From: Halomonas alimentaria
GTDB taxonomy: Bacteria > Pseudomonadota > Gammaproteobacteria > Pseudomonadales > Halomonadaceae
Assembly (NCBI RefSeq): GCF_009902005.1
Contig: NZ_WUTT01000001.1
Location: 1,328,541-1,392,540, forward strand
Reading direction: 5' to 3'
Length of the DNA: 64,000 nucleotides
Part shown: one piece after another, positions 23,335-34,329 of the stretch
How the letters are laid out: the number at the start of each line of letters is the position of its first letter
Position numbering within the stretch: the stretch's first letter is position 1
Notes under the pieces: generated by a model
The model's input: only the letters and a program-made list of their open reading frames with translations
Database searches by the model: none
What the model was told of the DNA's origin: nothing
Position numbers and translations under genes: made by a program

Positions 23335-25274
23335 GCCGGCGGCGGGAAGCTGACATCGAAGCCGCGGGCGTCGAGCTGGCGAATTTCGTGGGGGCGGCCC
23401 TGGGTGTCGAAGTCGACCAGGCCGATCCCGCTGCCGTTCCAGAGCCGCTCGCCGGCTTTGGCGTGGTCGGGGTCGCGGGGTGTGATGGCCAGGCGACGGC
23501 GCTTGGTGAACCAGTTGAGCGGTGACCAGGGCGCATAGAGCCAGCGGTTCAGGCGATCGAACCAGTCAAGCAGGGTATCGGGGAAGGCGTTCTTGATGCC
23601 GCTGGAGGTGATCTGCCACAGCCGCGGGCCCTGGCGGCGCTGGCGGATGCGGATGTCGTAGGCGAAGGAGTAGTGCACGTCGCCGGAGAGGATGACGTAG
23701 TTCCCCGGGGTGCGCGAGTGGCGGAAGATGTTGAGCAGCACGCTGGCCGCCCCGCGGTGGGCCATCCAGTTCTCGGCGTCCACCAGCAGCGGCTTGCCGG
23801 CCAGGGTGAAGAGCTTCTGTATCACCTCGATCAGCTTGACCCCGAACATCGGCGCCGGCGAGACGATGATCACCGAGCGGTGGTGAAGCAGGGCCTGCTG
23901 GAAGTCGCTCAGCGCCTCCCAGTCCATCAGTCCCGAGGGGCGCTTCGGGCTTCGTTCGCTGCGCCAGCGCCGGGTGCGGGTGTCGAGCACCACCAGCGGC
24001 GGGTCTCCCGGGATCTGGTACTCCCAGCCTTCGAAGCGCAGCAGGCGCCGGATCACGGCATCCAAGGCCTCGCCGTCGAGCCAGCCGTCGTTCGCCATAG
24101 CGTCCTGCAGCAGCCGGGCGCACTCATCCAGCGGTTTGGCCAGGCGCTCGGGGGCATTGCCCCAGCCCTGGAAAAGCAGGTAGCCGAGCAGGGCGTTGCC
24201 GATGATGCGCCGCGAGAAGGGGTGGCCGTAGGCGGTGCGCTCCCAGTCGGCGGTGAGATTCCAGTCGTCGGTGATGTCGTGGTCGTCGAAGATCATCAGG
24301 GTCGGTAGCCGCGCCAGCAGCCGCGCGGCGGCCGGCAGGCCGGCCACGAAGCGCTCGATCACCGCGTGCTGCTCGGTGAACAGCGCGGCGTGCTTGTCAT
24401 CCAGCGCGGGCGTTGCCACCTCGATCAATGACCAGGGCGTGGGCGACCACACCAGCAGGTACATGGCCACCATCTCGGCGAAGGTGGCCAGGTGGTTTTG
24501 GGCGTTGGCCGAGGTGAACACCGGCTTGCGCACCCCGCCGAAGAAGCGCTCGCGCAGGTTCTCGCTGCTCTTCACGTCGGGCAGCAGCGATTCCCGCGCG
24601 TAGTAATGGGCGGCCTCGCCATGCAGCGCCCGGCTGTCGGCCACCACGGCGCCCTCCAGCGATTCGTCGAACAGCCCAAGGCGGCGGATCAGGGCGTGGA
24701 TGGCCACCAGCATGGGGCCGGCGACATCGTCGGCGTAGATCTGATCGCCGGTCATCAGCAGCCAGGCGGGGCGCTCCTCGGGGGCCTCGCGGTGCTCGGC
24801 CAGCCACGCCTCGGCGCGCACCAGGCCGTCGCCGCCGTCGTGGTGGGGCTTGCGGCAGGAGCCGTGCAGCAGCCGGTGGTGGCGGCCGGCCAGCACGAAG
24901 GCGGGGAGCTCGCCCTCGGCGTCGAGCAGGTGGTCGCCCCAGTCGGCGATGCCGCGCTCGTCTTCGCCCTCGTGGTGGCGCTCAGCGTCGCGCAGGCGCA
25001 GGTCGTAGGCGATCAGGGTGTCGGTCGGCAGCGGCGTCTCGAGGGGCAGGTCGATCAGATGCAGCCAGGCGTGGCGGCCCACCGGCACCCGCCGGCAGTG
25101 GTCGTCCAGGGACAGCCGTCGCGTCCCCTCGCCGGCCGGGGTGAGGGCGAGGGTCAGCGCGAGGGGGCGGCTCGCTGCCAGCCACAGCACCAGGCGGTCG
25201 GGTGCCAGGCGGCGCAGCAGCGGGCCGGCAAGGACAGGGGGGAGGGCGGTCTCTTCCATGGATGCGGTCGTCAT
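23319..25274 (-). CDS. PhoD-like alkaline phosphatase family protein
   Basis: A 651-residue metallophosphatase-fold protein. Metal-binding motifs: LLMTGDQIYADDVAGPM, LMIFDDHDITDDWN and ILSGDVHYSFAYD, in the PhoD order. No Tat or Sec signal is visible at the N-terminus (MTTASMEETALPPVL), so it may be cytoplasmic, unlike classical PhoD. ATG at 25274 follows CAGGAAA; ATG at 25259 is an alternative. It diverges from the solute-binding protein gene and shares with it a gap containing Pho-box-like repeats. Confidence 0.85.
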   Translation of the reverse strand: MTTASMEETALPPVLAGPLLRRLAPDRLVLWLAASRPLALTLALTPAGEGTRRLSLDDHCRRVPVGRHAWLHLIDLPLETPLPTDTLIAYDLRLRDAERHHEGEDERGIADWGDHLLDAEGELPAFVLAGRHHRLLHGSCRKPHHDGGDGLVRAEAWLAEHREAPEERPAWLLMTGDQIYADDVAGPMLVAIHALIRRLGLFDESLEGAVVADSRALHGEAAHYYARESLLPDVKSSENLRERFFGGVRKPVFTSANAQNHLATFAEMVAMYLLVWSPTPWSLIEVATPALDDKHAALFTEQHAVIERFVAGLPAAARLLARLPTLMIFDDHDITDDWNLTADWERTAYGHPFSRRIIGNALLGYLLFQGWGNAPERLAKPLDECARLLQDAMANDGWLDGEALDAVIRRLLRFEGWEYQIPGDPPLVVLDTRTRRWRSERSPKRPSGLMDWEALSDFQQALLHHRSVIIVSPAPMFGVKLIEVIQKLFTLAGKPLLVDAENWMAHRGAASVLLNIFRHSRTPGNYVILSGDVHYSFAYDIRIRQRRQGPRLWQITSSGIKNAFPDTLLDWFDRLNRWLYAPWSPLNWFTKRRRLAITPRDPDHAKAGERLWNGSGIGLVDFDTQGRPHEIRQLDARGFDVSFPPPAQEET

Positions 25275-25417
25275 GCGGTTTCCTGGGGTCACCCCGAGAC
25301 CGGTCTCGCGGCGGCAGGTTCCAGCCTCGCCGATGCGGCGCACCCCGGCAAGCGCCGCGTTGAGGCGTCCCACTGGCGAGGTGTGGGGAATCGCCTACAT
25401 TGGAGATTCAGATTGAA

Positions 25418-25473
25418 CGGTCATGCAGGCGTCATGTCGGCGTCATCCGGCTGTCACGGCCGGGCGACATAAG
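25418..25473 (+). promoter_or_regulatory. Pho-box-like array with candidate -10
   Basis: GTCAT, GTCAT, GTCAT and GTCAC start at 25420, 25431, 25442 and 25453, exactly 11 bases apart. The last half-site reads CTGTCAC, a full match to the PhoB half-site CTGTCA(T/C); the first is CGGTCAT and the middle two GCGTCAT. CATAAG (25468-25473) lies ten bases after the last half-site, the spacing of E. coli Pho promoters. It points at the transporter operon. Confidence 0.6.
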
Positions 25474-25525
25474 GGTACGGCACGTCGCACCATCTTCGGA
25501 CCCCACCGCTCGAGGAGAATTTTCC

Positions 25526-26644
25526 ATGTCGATCACCCGTCGCCGCTTCCTGCAGGGCTCGCTGGCCGCCGGTGCGGCCGCCACACTGCCGACTCCCTTC
25601 TATATCAATCGGGCCCTGGCCCAGCAGGAGCCGCTGCGCATCTACGCCTGGGCGGGCTACTTCAACGACGCCATGCTGGCCGACTTCACCGACAAGACCG
25701 GCATCCCGGCGACCTTCACCCCCTATGGCACCAACGACGAGCTGATGAACTCGCTGCGCGCCAGTGCCGGCGAGGGCTTCGACGTGATCATGCCCACCGT
25801 GGACCGGGTGCCGGGCTATCTCGACTACGACCTCATCCAGCCGCTGGAGGAGTCGCGTATCAACTGGAGCGGCGCCCTGGACAGCGCCATCTCGGGCTCC
25901 GAGACCGGCGGAGTGGTGGATGGCAAGCGCTACTTCGCGCCCAGCGACTGGGGCACCGAGGCGATCACCTGGCACCGCCGCTATGCCGACATCGACCGCG
26001 CCAACCTCAGCTATGCCGACCTGTGGAATCCCGAGCACGGCCAGGGCGTCACGGTGCGCGGCCACTCGGCGCTGGTGGGGATCGGCCTGTGGTTGGAGCG
26101 CGAGGGCAGGCTGCCCCACCCGCTGCTCGACTCCTACCGCAGCGAGGAGGCGATGCGCGCCAACTTCGATGTCATCCTCGAGGAGGCGGTCAAGCACAAG
26201 GAGCTGCTGGTGCAGTTCTGGAACACCGAGAACGAGGCCCAGGCCGCCTTCCGGACCAACGGGGCGATCATCGGCCAGACCTGGGACTCCACCGCCTTCC
26301 GCCTGATCCAGGAGGGCGACGATATCGCCTACGGCGCGCCGAAGGAGGGTGCCCTGGCGTGGATGGAGGGCTTCGTCATCCCCAAGAATGCCCGCAACCC
26401 GGATGCCGTCTACGAGCTGATCAACTGGTACTACACCCCCGAGGCCGGCGCCATGTTCGTCGAGGCCACCGGTTACAACTCCACCTCCAAGGGCGCCACC
26501 GAGCTGCTGCCCGAGGCGACGCGCAACTTCTTCACCGACTCCTACACCGAGCAGGATCTCGAGAACCTGTGGTGGTGGCCGATCCAGGAGCCCTGGTACG
26601 TGGCGCTGCGCAACGAGTACCAGGACCGCTACCTGTCTGCCTGA
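25526..26644 (+). CDS. Extracellular solute-binding protein, PotD/PotF-type
   Basis: A 372-residue periplasmic binding protein. The N-terminus MSITRRRFLQGSLAAGAAATLP is a twin-arginine-type signal, with the mature protein starting near LAQQEPLRIYAWAGYF. The fold pattern (YFNDAMLADFTDKTGI, SDWGTEAITWHR, EGFVIPKNARNPDAVYELINWYY) matches the polyamine-type family, which also includes phosphonate and opine binders. GAGGAG precedes the ATG. It opens an operon with an ATPase and two permeases; upstream is the Pho-box-like array, so the ligand might contain phosphorus. Confidence 0.9.
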   Translation: MSITRRRFLQGSLAAGAAATLPTPFYINRALAQQEPLRIYAWAGYFNDAMLADFTDKTGIPATFTPYGTNDELMNSLRASAGEGFDVIMPTVDRVPGYLDYDLIQPLEESRINWSGALDSAISGSETGGVVDGKRYFAPSDWGTEAITWHRRYADIDRANLSYADLWNPEHGQGVTVRGHSALVGIGLWLEREGRLPHPLLDSYRSEEAMRANFDVILEEAVKHKELLVQFWNTENEAQAAFRTNGAIIGQTWDSTAFRLIQEGDDIAYGAPKEGALAWMEGFVIPKNARNPDAVYELINWYYTPEAGAMFVEATGYNSTSKGATELLPEATRNFFTDSYTEQDLENLWWWPIQEPWYVALRNEYQDRYLSA

Positions 26645-26668
26645 CGAATGCCCGACCGCGAGGTGACC

Positions 26669-27827
<1,159 letters not shown>

Positions 27828-27835
<8 letters not shown>

Positions 27836-28715
27836 GCACCTCGCCGCCCGCTTCGGTGGCCCCCTGTCGGCGGCCATCCTGGCGCTGCTGGGCATCTGGC
27901 TGATCCTGATGGTGACCCTGCCGCAGCTGCAGATGATCGACTACTCGCTGCGCCCCAACCTGCTGCCCGACCAGCGCGGTGGCCCCGAGGATGGCTGGAC
28001 ACTGGCCAACTACGCCACCCTGTTTGCCAACGATATCCACCGCGCCATCTTCTTCAAGACGCTGTGGTCCAGCGTGCTGGTGACCCTGCTGACCCTCGCC
28101 GTGAGCTATCCGCTGGCCTGGTACCTGGCCAAGGTGGCCACCCCGCGGCAGGCGGCACTCTGCATCCTGCTGCTGATCATTCCCTTCTGGATCAACGAGA
28201 TCATGCGCACCTACTCGTGGTTCATCATCCTGGCCTTCCGCGGGCCGCTCAACGAGCTGCTGCTGATGCTGGGACTCATCGACCGCCCCATCCGCTTCCT
28301 CAGCGGCGATGGCGGGGTGATGGTGGGCATGGTCTATGCCTATATCCTGTTCATGGTGTTCCCGCTCTACAACGCCATCGAGAGCCTCGACGACAACCAG
28401 GTGCGTGCCGCCCGGGACCTGGGCGCCGGCACGCTGCGCACCCATCGGCGCATCGTGATTCCCCACGCCAAGCCGGGCATCGCCACCGGCTGCATCATGA
28501 CCTTCATGCTGGCCGCCGGCAGCTACGCGGTGCCGGCGCTGCTTGGCTCGCCGGGCAGCCGCTGGTTCACCCAGATCATCTACAACTGGTTCTTCGAAGG
28601 CGGCAACTGGAACCAGGGGGCGGCCTACGCCTTCCTGCTGCTGGTGCTGTGCATCGGTTTCATGTCGCTGGTGATGAAGGTGTTCAAGGTGGGTTTGGGA
28701 GACATCGCGAAATGA
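27828..28715 (+). CDS. ABC transporter permease, PotB-type
   Basis: A 295-residue permease with six predicted membrane segments and the EAA loop SLDDNQVRAARDLGAGTLRTHRRIVIPHAKPGI that contacts the ATPase. The ATG at 27828 lies inside the ATPase gene (8-base overlap) after GGAGG, which indicates translational coupling. The long periplasmic stretch after the first helix (YSLRPNLLPDQRGGPEDGWTL) is typical for PotB-like proteins. Confidence 0.92.
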
Positions 28716-28728
28716 GGGACCGGGCCAA

Positions 28729-29535
28729 ATGAGCTCACAGCGACTGATGGCCCTGGGCCTGCGCTTCTATGTGGTGGTGTTCTTCGCCTACCTCTTCCTG
28801 CCGCTGATCGTCATGGCCGCGGCCACCTTCAACGACAGCCGCTTCCCCACCGTGACGCCCTGGGACGGCACCACCCTGAAGTGGTTCGGCGAGCTCGCCG
28901 CCGATGGCGCCATGTGGCAGGCGCTGACCAACAGCGCCATCGTGGCCACGGGCGTGCTGCTGCTGGCGGTGCCCATCGGCATCGCCACGGCGCTGTTCCT
29001 CAACACCGTGCAGAGCCGCGCCAAGCCCTTCCTCTATGCGCTGATCCTCTCGCCGCTGCTGACCCCGGGGGTGATCATCGGCATCTCCACGCTGATCTTC
29101 TGGCGCCAGTGGGGCGTGGGCGGTGGCATCTTCCTCACCGTGGTGGGCCAGGCCACCTTCATCGCCGCCTACGTGATGCTGATGGTCACCGCCCGGCTGC
29201 AGCGCTTCGACCGCACCATGGAGCGCGCCGCCCTGGACCTCGGTGCCAGCCAGTGGCAGATGTTCCGGCGTATCCTGCTGCCCTACCTGCGCCCGGCGAT
29301 TCTCTCGGCGGCGGTGATCGCCTTCCTGCAGTCATTCGAGAACTACAACACCTCGCTGTTCGTGGTGGGCTACGACACCACCCTGACGGTCTACATCGCC
29401 TCCAAGGTGCGCACCGGCCTGACCCCGGCGGTCAACGCCCTGGGGCTGATCCTGATCCTGGTGACGGTGCTGCTGGCGGCGGCCTACGAGTTCAAGCGGC
29501 GCCGCGAGGCCGCGCGCCTGGTGAAGGGGGTGTGA
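28729..29535 (+). CDS. ABC transporter permease, PotC-type
   Basis: A 268-residue permease with six membrane segments and the EAA loop TMERAALDLGASQWQMFRRILLPYLRPAI. Typical PotC features are FLPLIVMAAATFNDSRFP after helix 1 and FENYNTSLFVVGYDTTL. It starts 13 bases after PotB with GAGGG upstream. It completes the binding protein-ATPase-permease-permease operon. Confidence 0.92.
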   Translation: MSSQRLMALGLRFYVVVFFAYLFLPLIVMAAATFNDSRFPTVTPWDGTTLKWFGELAADGAMWQALTNSAIVATGVLLLAVPIGIATALFLNTVQSRAKPFLYALILSPLLTPGVIIGISTLIFWRQWGVGGGIFLTVVGQATFIAAYVMLMVTARLQRFDRTMERAALDLGASQWQMFRRILLPYLRPAILSAAVIAFLQSFENYNTSLFVVGYDTTLTVYIASKVRTGLTPAVNALGLILILVTVLLAAAYEFKRRREAARLVKGV

Positions 29536-29551
29536 TCCCTGCGCTATGCTG

Positions 29552-29574
29552 GGGGCCCGCCACAGGAGGGCCCC
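29552..29574 (+). promoter_or_regulatory. Hairpin across the CDF ribosome-binding site
   Basis: GGGGCCC-N9-GGGCCCC ends at the base before the CDF start codon, and the ribosome-binding AGGAGGG lies in the loop and 3' arm. The fold could act as the terminator of the Pot operon or hide the ribosome-binding site; which of these cannot be told. Confidence 0.4.
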
Positions 29575-30474
29575 ATGTCCCACGATCACTCCCATGACCA
29601 TGCCCATCACGCCCACGACAGCCGGCGCCGCCTGAGCTGGGCGATTGTGCTCACCGGCGGCTTCATGGTCGCCGAGGTGGTGGGCGGCATCGTCTCCGGC
29701 TCGCTGGCGCTGCTGGCCGACGCCGGCCATATGCTCACCGATACCGCCGCCCTCGCGCTGGCCTGGTTCGCCGCCTGGATCAGCCAGCGGCCCGCAGACG
29801 GCCGGCGCAGCTACGGCTACCACCGGGTGCAGACGCTGGCCGCCTTCGTCAACGGCATCACCCTGATCGCCATCGTGGTGTGGATCGCCATCGAGGCGGT
29901 GCGCCGCTTCCTCGCGCCGGTGGAGGTGATGGGCGGCACCATGCTGACCATCGCCGTGCTGGGGCTTGGTGTGAACCTGGTGGTGTTCGCGATCCTCCAC
30001 GGCGGCGATCGCGACAACCTCAACATGCGCGGGGCCGCCCTGCATGTGCTGGGCGACCTGCTGGGTTCGGTGGCGGCCATCGTCGCCGCATTGGTGATCC
30101 TGGCCACCGGCTGGACCCCCATCGACCCGCTGCTGTCGCTGCTGGTGGCGGCCCTGATCCTTCGGAGCGCCTGGAAGCTGACCCGCGAGGCGGGGCATAT
30201 CCTGCTGGAGGGCTCACCGCACGACCCCGATGCCGCGACCCTGCGCCGGGAGATTCCCGAGGCGCTGCCGGCAGTGCATGACGTCCACCATGTCCATATC
30301 TGGTCGCTGACGCCGGCGCGCCACCTTGTCTCGCTGCATGCCGCGGTGGAGGCGGGGGAGGATCGCCAGGCGACCCTGGTGGCGATCAAGGCGCTGCTGG
30401 TGGAGCGCTACGGCATCCGTCACGCGACCATCCAGGTCGAGGACCGCAACGACTGCGCCGATGAACGGAAGTGA
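29575..30474 (+). CDS. Cation diffusion facilitator (ZitB/CzcD type)
   Basis: A 299-residue metal/H+ antiporter. A His-rich N-terminus (HDHSHDHAHHAHD) precedes six membrane segments with the metal-site motifs LLADAGHMLTDTAAL (helix 2) and HVLGDLLGSVAAI (helix 5). The C-terminal cytoplasmic domain has VHDVHHVHIWSL. The family exports Zn, Cd or Co. Ends six bases before the convergent sensor kinase gene, with no terminator between them. Confidence 0.93.
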   Translation: MSHDHSHDHAHHAHDSRRRLSWAIVLTGGFMVAEVVGGIVSGSLALLADAGHMLTDTAALALAWFAAWISQRPADGRRSYGYHRVQTLAAFVNGITLIAIVVWIAIEAVRRFLAPVEVMGGTMLTIAVLGLGVNLVVFAILHGGDRDNLNMRGAALHVLGDLLGSVAAIVAALVILATGWTPIDPLLSLLVAALILRSAWKLTREAGHILLEGSPHDPDAATLRREIPEALPAVHDVHHVHIWSLTPARHLVSLHAAVEAGEDRQATLVAIKALLVERYGIRHATIQVEDRNDCADERK

Positions 30475-30480
30475 GGGAGC

Positions 30481-31826
30481 TCAGGGCTGCTCGCGCAGCG
30501 CGCTGCCGGGTAGCCAGAGCCGGACGCACAGCCCGCCGATCGCGGCCTCTTCGAGGCTCAGGCGGCCGCCGTGCAGCTCGGTCAGGTCCTTGACGATGGC
30601 CAGCCCCAGACCGCTTCCCGAACGCTGCTCGTCGAGTCTTGCGCCGCGGGCCATGGCGGCCTGGCGCTGAGCCGCATCCATGCCCGGGCCGTCGTCCTCC
30701 ACCGCCAGCCACACCCCGCCGGCTTCCTCCCCACCGTTCAGCCGGACTTGCCCCGCGGCCCAGCGCAGGGCGTTGTCGAGCAGGTTGCCGACCAGCTCCT
30801 GCAGGTCCTGGGCATCCATGCGCAGGTACAGCGGTTCCGGCAGCTCGGCGTGCAGGGCGATGCCCCGACGCTCGGCCAGGCGTCCCAGCCCCTCGACGAT
30901 CGGGGCAAGCACCTCGCCCACCGCGATGCGCGGCGCCAGGCCGGCGTCGCTGGCCGCGGTGGCGCGGGCGAGGTGGTGATGCACCGCGCTGTCGATGCGC
31001 GCCAGCTCGTCACGGATGCGGCGGCGACGTGGCTCCTCGATGCCGTCGGCCAGGGTGGTCAGTACGCTGACCGGGGTCTTCAGGGCGTGGGCCAGGTTGC
31101 CGGCGGCGTGCCGGGCGTGGGCCATCAATCGGCGGTCTCGCTCCAGCACGCCGTTCATGGCTGCGGCCAGGCGGGCGAGCTCCTCCGGGAGGCGGGTATC
31201 CAGGCGCTCGGCCTCGCCATCCTCCACCCGGCGCAGATCGGCGCGCAGGCGGCGTAGCGGTGCCAGCCCCCAGCGGATCTGCAGCGCCAGGGCGGCCAAC
31301 AGCAGCGCGCCCAGGCCGGCCAGGGAGAGCGCTACCAGGCGGTCGAAGCGGGCGATCTCGGTGTCCAGCGGCTCACGGGAGATCGCCACGGCGACGTGCA
31401 ATGACTCGGCCAGGGGGGCGAGGCGGATGTCACGCTCGATGGCCCGCAGCGGCGTGCCGCGAGGCCCCGACAGGTCGCGGAAGACGATCTCCGGGTGGGA
31501 GGCCGTGGCCAGGCGCTGGTCCCATAGCGAGCGCGAGGTGAGGGTGTGATTGCCGCCGTCGCTGGCCTGCCAGTACCAGCCGGAGAAGACCCGGGTGAAG
31601 CGTGGCTCGCCCAGGTCGCGCTGCAGTACCAGCTCGCCGGCGACCTCGTCCCAGGCCAGCCCGGCGACCACCACCTGCAGCAGCGATTCCAACCGCTGAT
31701 CGAAGGCGGCGGTGGCGGTGGCCTGGACGTGGCGGGAGAGGGCGATGCCGGCGAGCGGCAGCGAGACCAGCAGGATCGTCAGCGTCGCCAGCATCAGTCG
31801 GCTGGCCAGGGAGAGACGGTGCGGAG

Positions 31827-31830
<4 letters not shown>
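30481..31830 (-). CDS. Sensor histidine kinase, PhoQ-like
   Basis: A 449-residue membrane kinase. Membrane segments are at about residues 10-32 and 165-185, enclosing a ~130-residue periplasmic sensor domain. The phospho-acceptor is His248 in NLAHALKTPVSVL (HALKTP is the PhoQ-type H box), followed by NLLDNALRW (N box), DDGPGMD and GSGLGLAIVKDL (G boxes). Its ATG overlaps the response regulator stop (ATGA). The ligand is unknown; the PepSY partners suggest an envelope or peptide signal. Confidence 0.92.
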
Positions 31831-32494
<664 letters not shown>

Positions 32495-32498
<4 letters not shown>

Positions 32499-32875
32499 GG
32501 TGTCACCTCGCGGCGGCGCATGGCATCGATCTTCACCCCTTCCATGCCGACCAGCTCACCGCTCTCGGCGTCGAACTCGAACTCCACCACCTGGCCGTCG
32601 GGGCCGAGCATCTCGATCTCGTAGGCGAGGCGGCCGTCGTCGCGCTCCAGTTCCACCTCCAGCACCTGGCTTTCAAAGCGCGCCTCCAGCCAGTCGAGCA
32701 GGCTCGGCAGCGCCACGATTCTCTCTTCGCGTACTGCCTCGTGGAGATCCTGCCAGTGCTCCTCGGCCGGCGCAGACGAGGCGGCCAACTGTACCAGCAG
32801 TCCTGCGAGCAGGCCGGCCAGCAGCGTCAGCCGGGGATGCAGGTGAGGGCGAGTGTGGGGGTGTCGTGTCAGCAT
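32495..32875 (-). CDS. PepSY-domain secreted protein preceding the two-component system
   Basis: A 126-residue protein starting MLTRHPHTRPHLHPRLTLLAGLLAGLLV, a signal peptide ending near APAEE. The mature part is one PepSY domain (LHEAVREERIVALPSLLDWLEARF, VLEVELERDDGRLAYEIEMLGPDG, VVEFEFDAESGELV), the form found in PhoPQ/QseBC-like operons of pseudomonads and halomonads. No strong ribosome-binding site is visible before the ATG at 32875. First gene of the operon. Confidence 0.85.
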
Positions 32876-32897
32876 GGGCTCAGGGTGCCAGGGGCAA

Positions 32898-32941
32898 CAT
32901 GAACAGAGCATGAACGCTGCCTTCACCTTCAGGCAAGGTGA
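32898..32941. promoter_or_regulatory. Direct repeats and palindrome between divergent PepSY genes
   Basis: CATGAAC occurs at 32898-32904 and 32909-32915, an 11-base period as used by OmpR-family regulators. TCACCTT-N5-AAGGTGA follows at 32923-32941. The region is the shared promoter of the two-component operon (minus) and the second PepSY gene (plus). Confidence 0.5.
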
Positions 32942-32987
32942 GGGGGTGTGTAATGGCCCGGCAACCCGCAGAGATGAGGACACCACC

Positions 32988-33455
32988 ATGCAACGCAAGA
33001 TGATCCTGACCGCTTCCCTGGCCGCCCTGCTGGGCGCTGCTACCCTGGCCCAGGCCGCGGATGAGCGCCTGGCGACCGAGCGCCTCGACGAGGTGTTGGC
33101 CCAGGCCGGTGATTTCGGCTTCCAGACCTTTGATGAGATCGAGGTGAAGCGTGACGACCGTGTTGAGGTCGAGGGTTGGCTCGATGACGAGTGGCAGGCC
33201 GAGGTGAGCTTCGACCTGGCCAGCGGCGAGAGCCTGAAGGAGGAGCGCAAGAAGCGCGAAGGCGGTGCCTGGGGCCTCTCCGAGGCCGAGGTGCGCGACG
33301 CCATGGCGCTGGCCGTGGCCGAGGGCCTGGCCGAGTTCGAGGAGCTCCAGGCCGAGCGTGATGGCCGCATCGATATCGAGGGCTACGACGCCGACGACCG
33401 TGAGCTGGAAGTGAAGATCCGCGACGGCGAGGTGCTCGAGGTCGAGCGCGACTGA
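32988..33455 (+). CDS. Secreted PepSY-domain protein
   Basis: A 155-residue protein with a clear signal peptide (MQRKMILTASLAALLGAATLAQAA) and two PepSY-like units, the second at AMALAVAEGLAEFEELQAERDGRIDIEGYDADDRELEVKIRDGEV. Highly acidic, as expected for a halophile's periplasmic protein. It diverges from the two-component operon and is probably a target of the regulator. Start ATG at 32988 with GAGGA upstream. Ends at a strong terminator. Confidence 0.85.
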   Translation: MQRKMILTASLAALLGAATLAQAADERLATERLDEVLAQAGDFGFQTFDEIEVKRDDRVEVEGWLDDEWQAEVSFDLASGESLKEERKKREGGAWGLSEAEVRDAMALAVAEGLAEFEELQAERDGRIDIEGYDADDRELEVKIRDGEVLEVERD

Positions 33456-33501
33456 ACTGCTCCCGGGGCGCCTCCCGGCCAGCGACTCAAGAGTAGATAA
33501 G

Positions 33502-33532
33502 GAGGGCCCGGCTCATGATGCGCCGGGCCCTC
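33502..33532. terminator. Bidirectional terminator
   Basis: GAGGGCCCGGC and GCCGGGCCCTC pair perfectly (11 bases) with a nine-base loop between the convergent PepSY and TauE genes. Confidence 0.75.
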
Positions 33533-33546
33533 TTCCCGTCTAGCGC

Positions 33547-34329
33547 TCAACGCAGGGAGGTGAGAAGCCCTATCACGCTGACCAGGATCAGCACGGCACC
33601 CAGCACCCGGAAGTAGAGGTTGGCGCGGCTGCCCACCAGGTAGCGGTGGGCGCGCTCGCCAAGCAGGTGCCCCACCAGGGCGCAGGGCAGCAGCCACAGC
33701 TGGTGGATCAACTGAAGGTCGACCCCGGCGATCAGGAAGGAGACCATCTTGATCAGCACCAGGATGAACCACAGCACGAAGAGCGTATCGCGTAGCTGGT
33801 GCGTGGCTACGTGGGTGGCGAATACCGCCACGATCAGGGGAGCGCCGATCAGCGAGGTGCCGCTGACGTAGCCGCCCAGCGCCAGCAGCAGGGCATCGAC
33901 CCAGCGACTGTTGCTGCGAAAGGGCCTGTCCAGCACATAGCCCACCGCGTAGACCATCACGATCACGAAGATGATAGCGGTCATGATGTGGCCGGGCAGG
34001 GTCAGCAGGCCCACCACCCCGATCAGCTTGGGCACGATCATCACCTTCATGGCCCGCCACAGGTAGGCCCAGTCGATGTTGCCTTCGGCTGGCGGGCGGC
34101 CGCCATTCTCGGCCACCAGCTGGCGATGGCCGTTCCAGGCGATCCAGCTGGAGAAAATCAGCAGCTGGATGGCGATGATCGGCAGGAACACCAGCGGCTG
34201 GTCGAGCACCAGCAGCAGGAAGGGCAGCGACAGCACCGCCCCGCCGAAACCCAGGCTGGTGCGCACGAAGCCGCTCCACACGAAGATCAGCGCGATCGCC
34301 AGGTACTGCCAGGCCGCAAGCGCTTCCAT
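33547..34329 (-). CDS. TauE/SafE-family permease
   Basis: A 260-residue membrane protein with about eight hydrophobic segments; it begins MEALAAWQYLAIALIFVWSGFVRTSLGFGGAVLSLPFLLL, with the FGGA(V/L) pattern of TauE/SafE anion exporters (sulfite, sulfoacetate and others). The substrate cannot be told. Its ATG overlaps the ChaC stop by one base (TGATG), so the two are cotranscribed. Confidence 0.88.
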   Translation of the reverse strand: MEALAAWQYLAIALIFVWSGFVRTSLGFGGAVLSLPFLLLVLDQPLVFLPIIAIQLLIFSSWIAWNGHRQLVAENGGRPPAEGNIDWAYLWRAMKVMIVPKLIGVVGLLTLPGHIMTAIIFVIVMVYAVGYVLDRPFRSNSRWVDALLLALGGYVSGTSLIGAPLIVAVFATHVATHQLRDTLFVLWFILVLIKMVSFLIAGVDLQLIHQLWLLPCALVGHLLGERAHRYLVGSRANLYFRVLGAVLILVSVIGLLTSLR

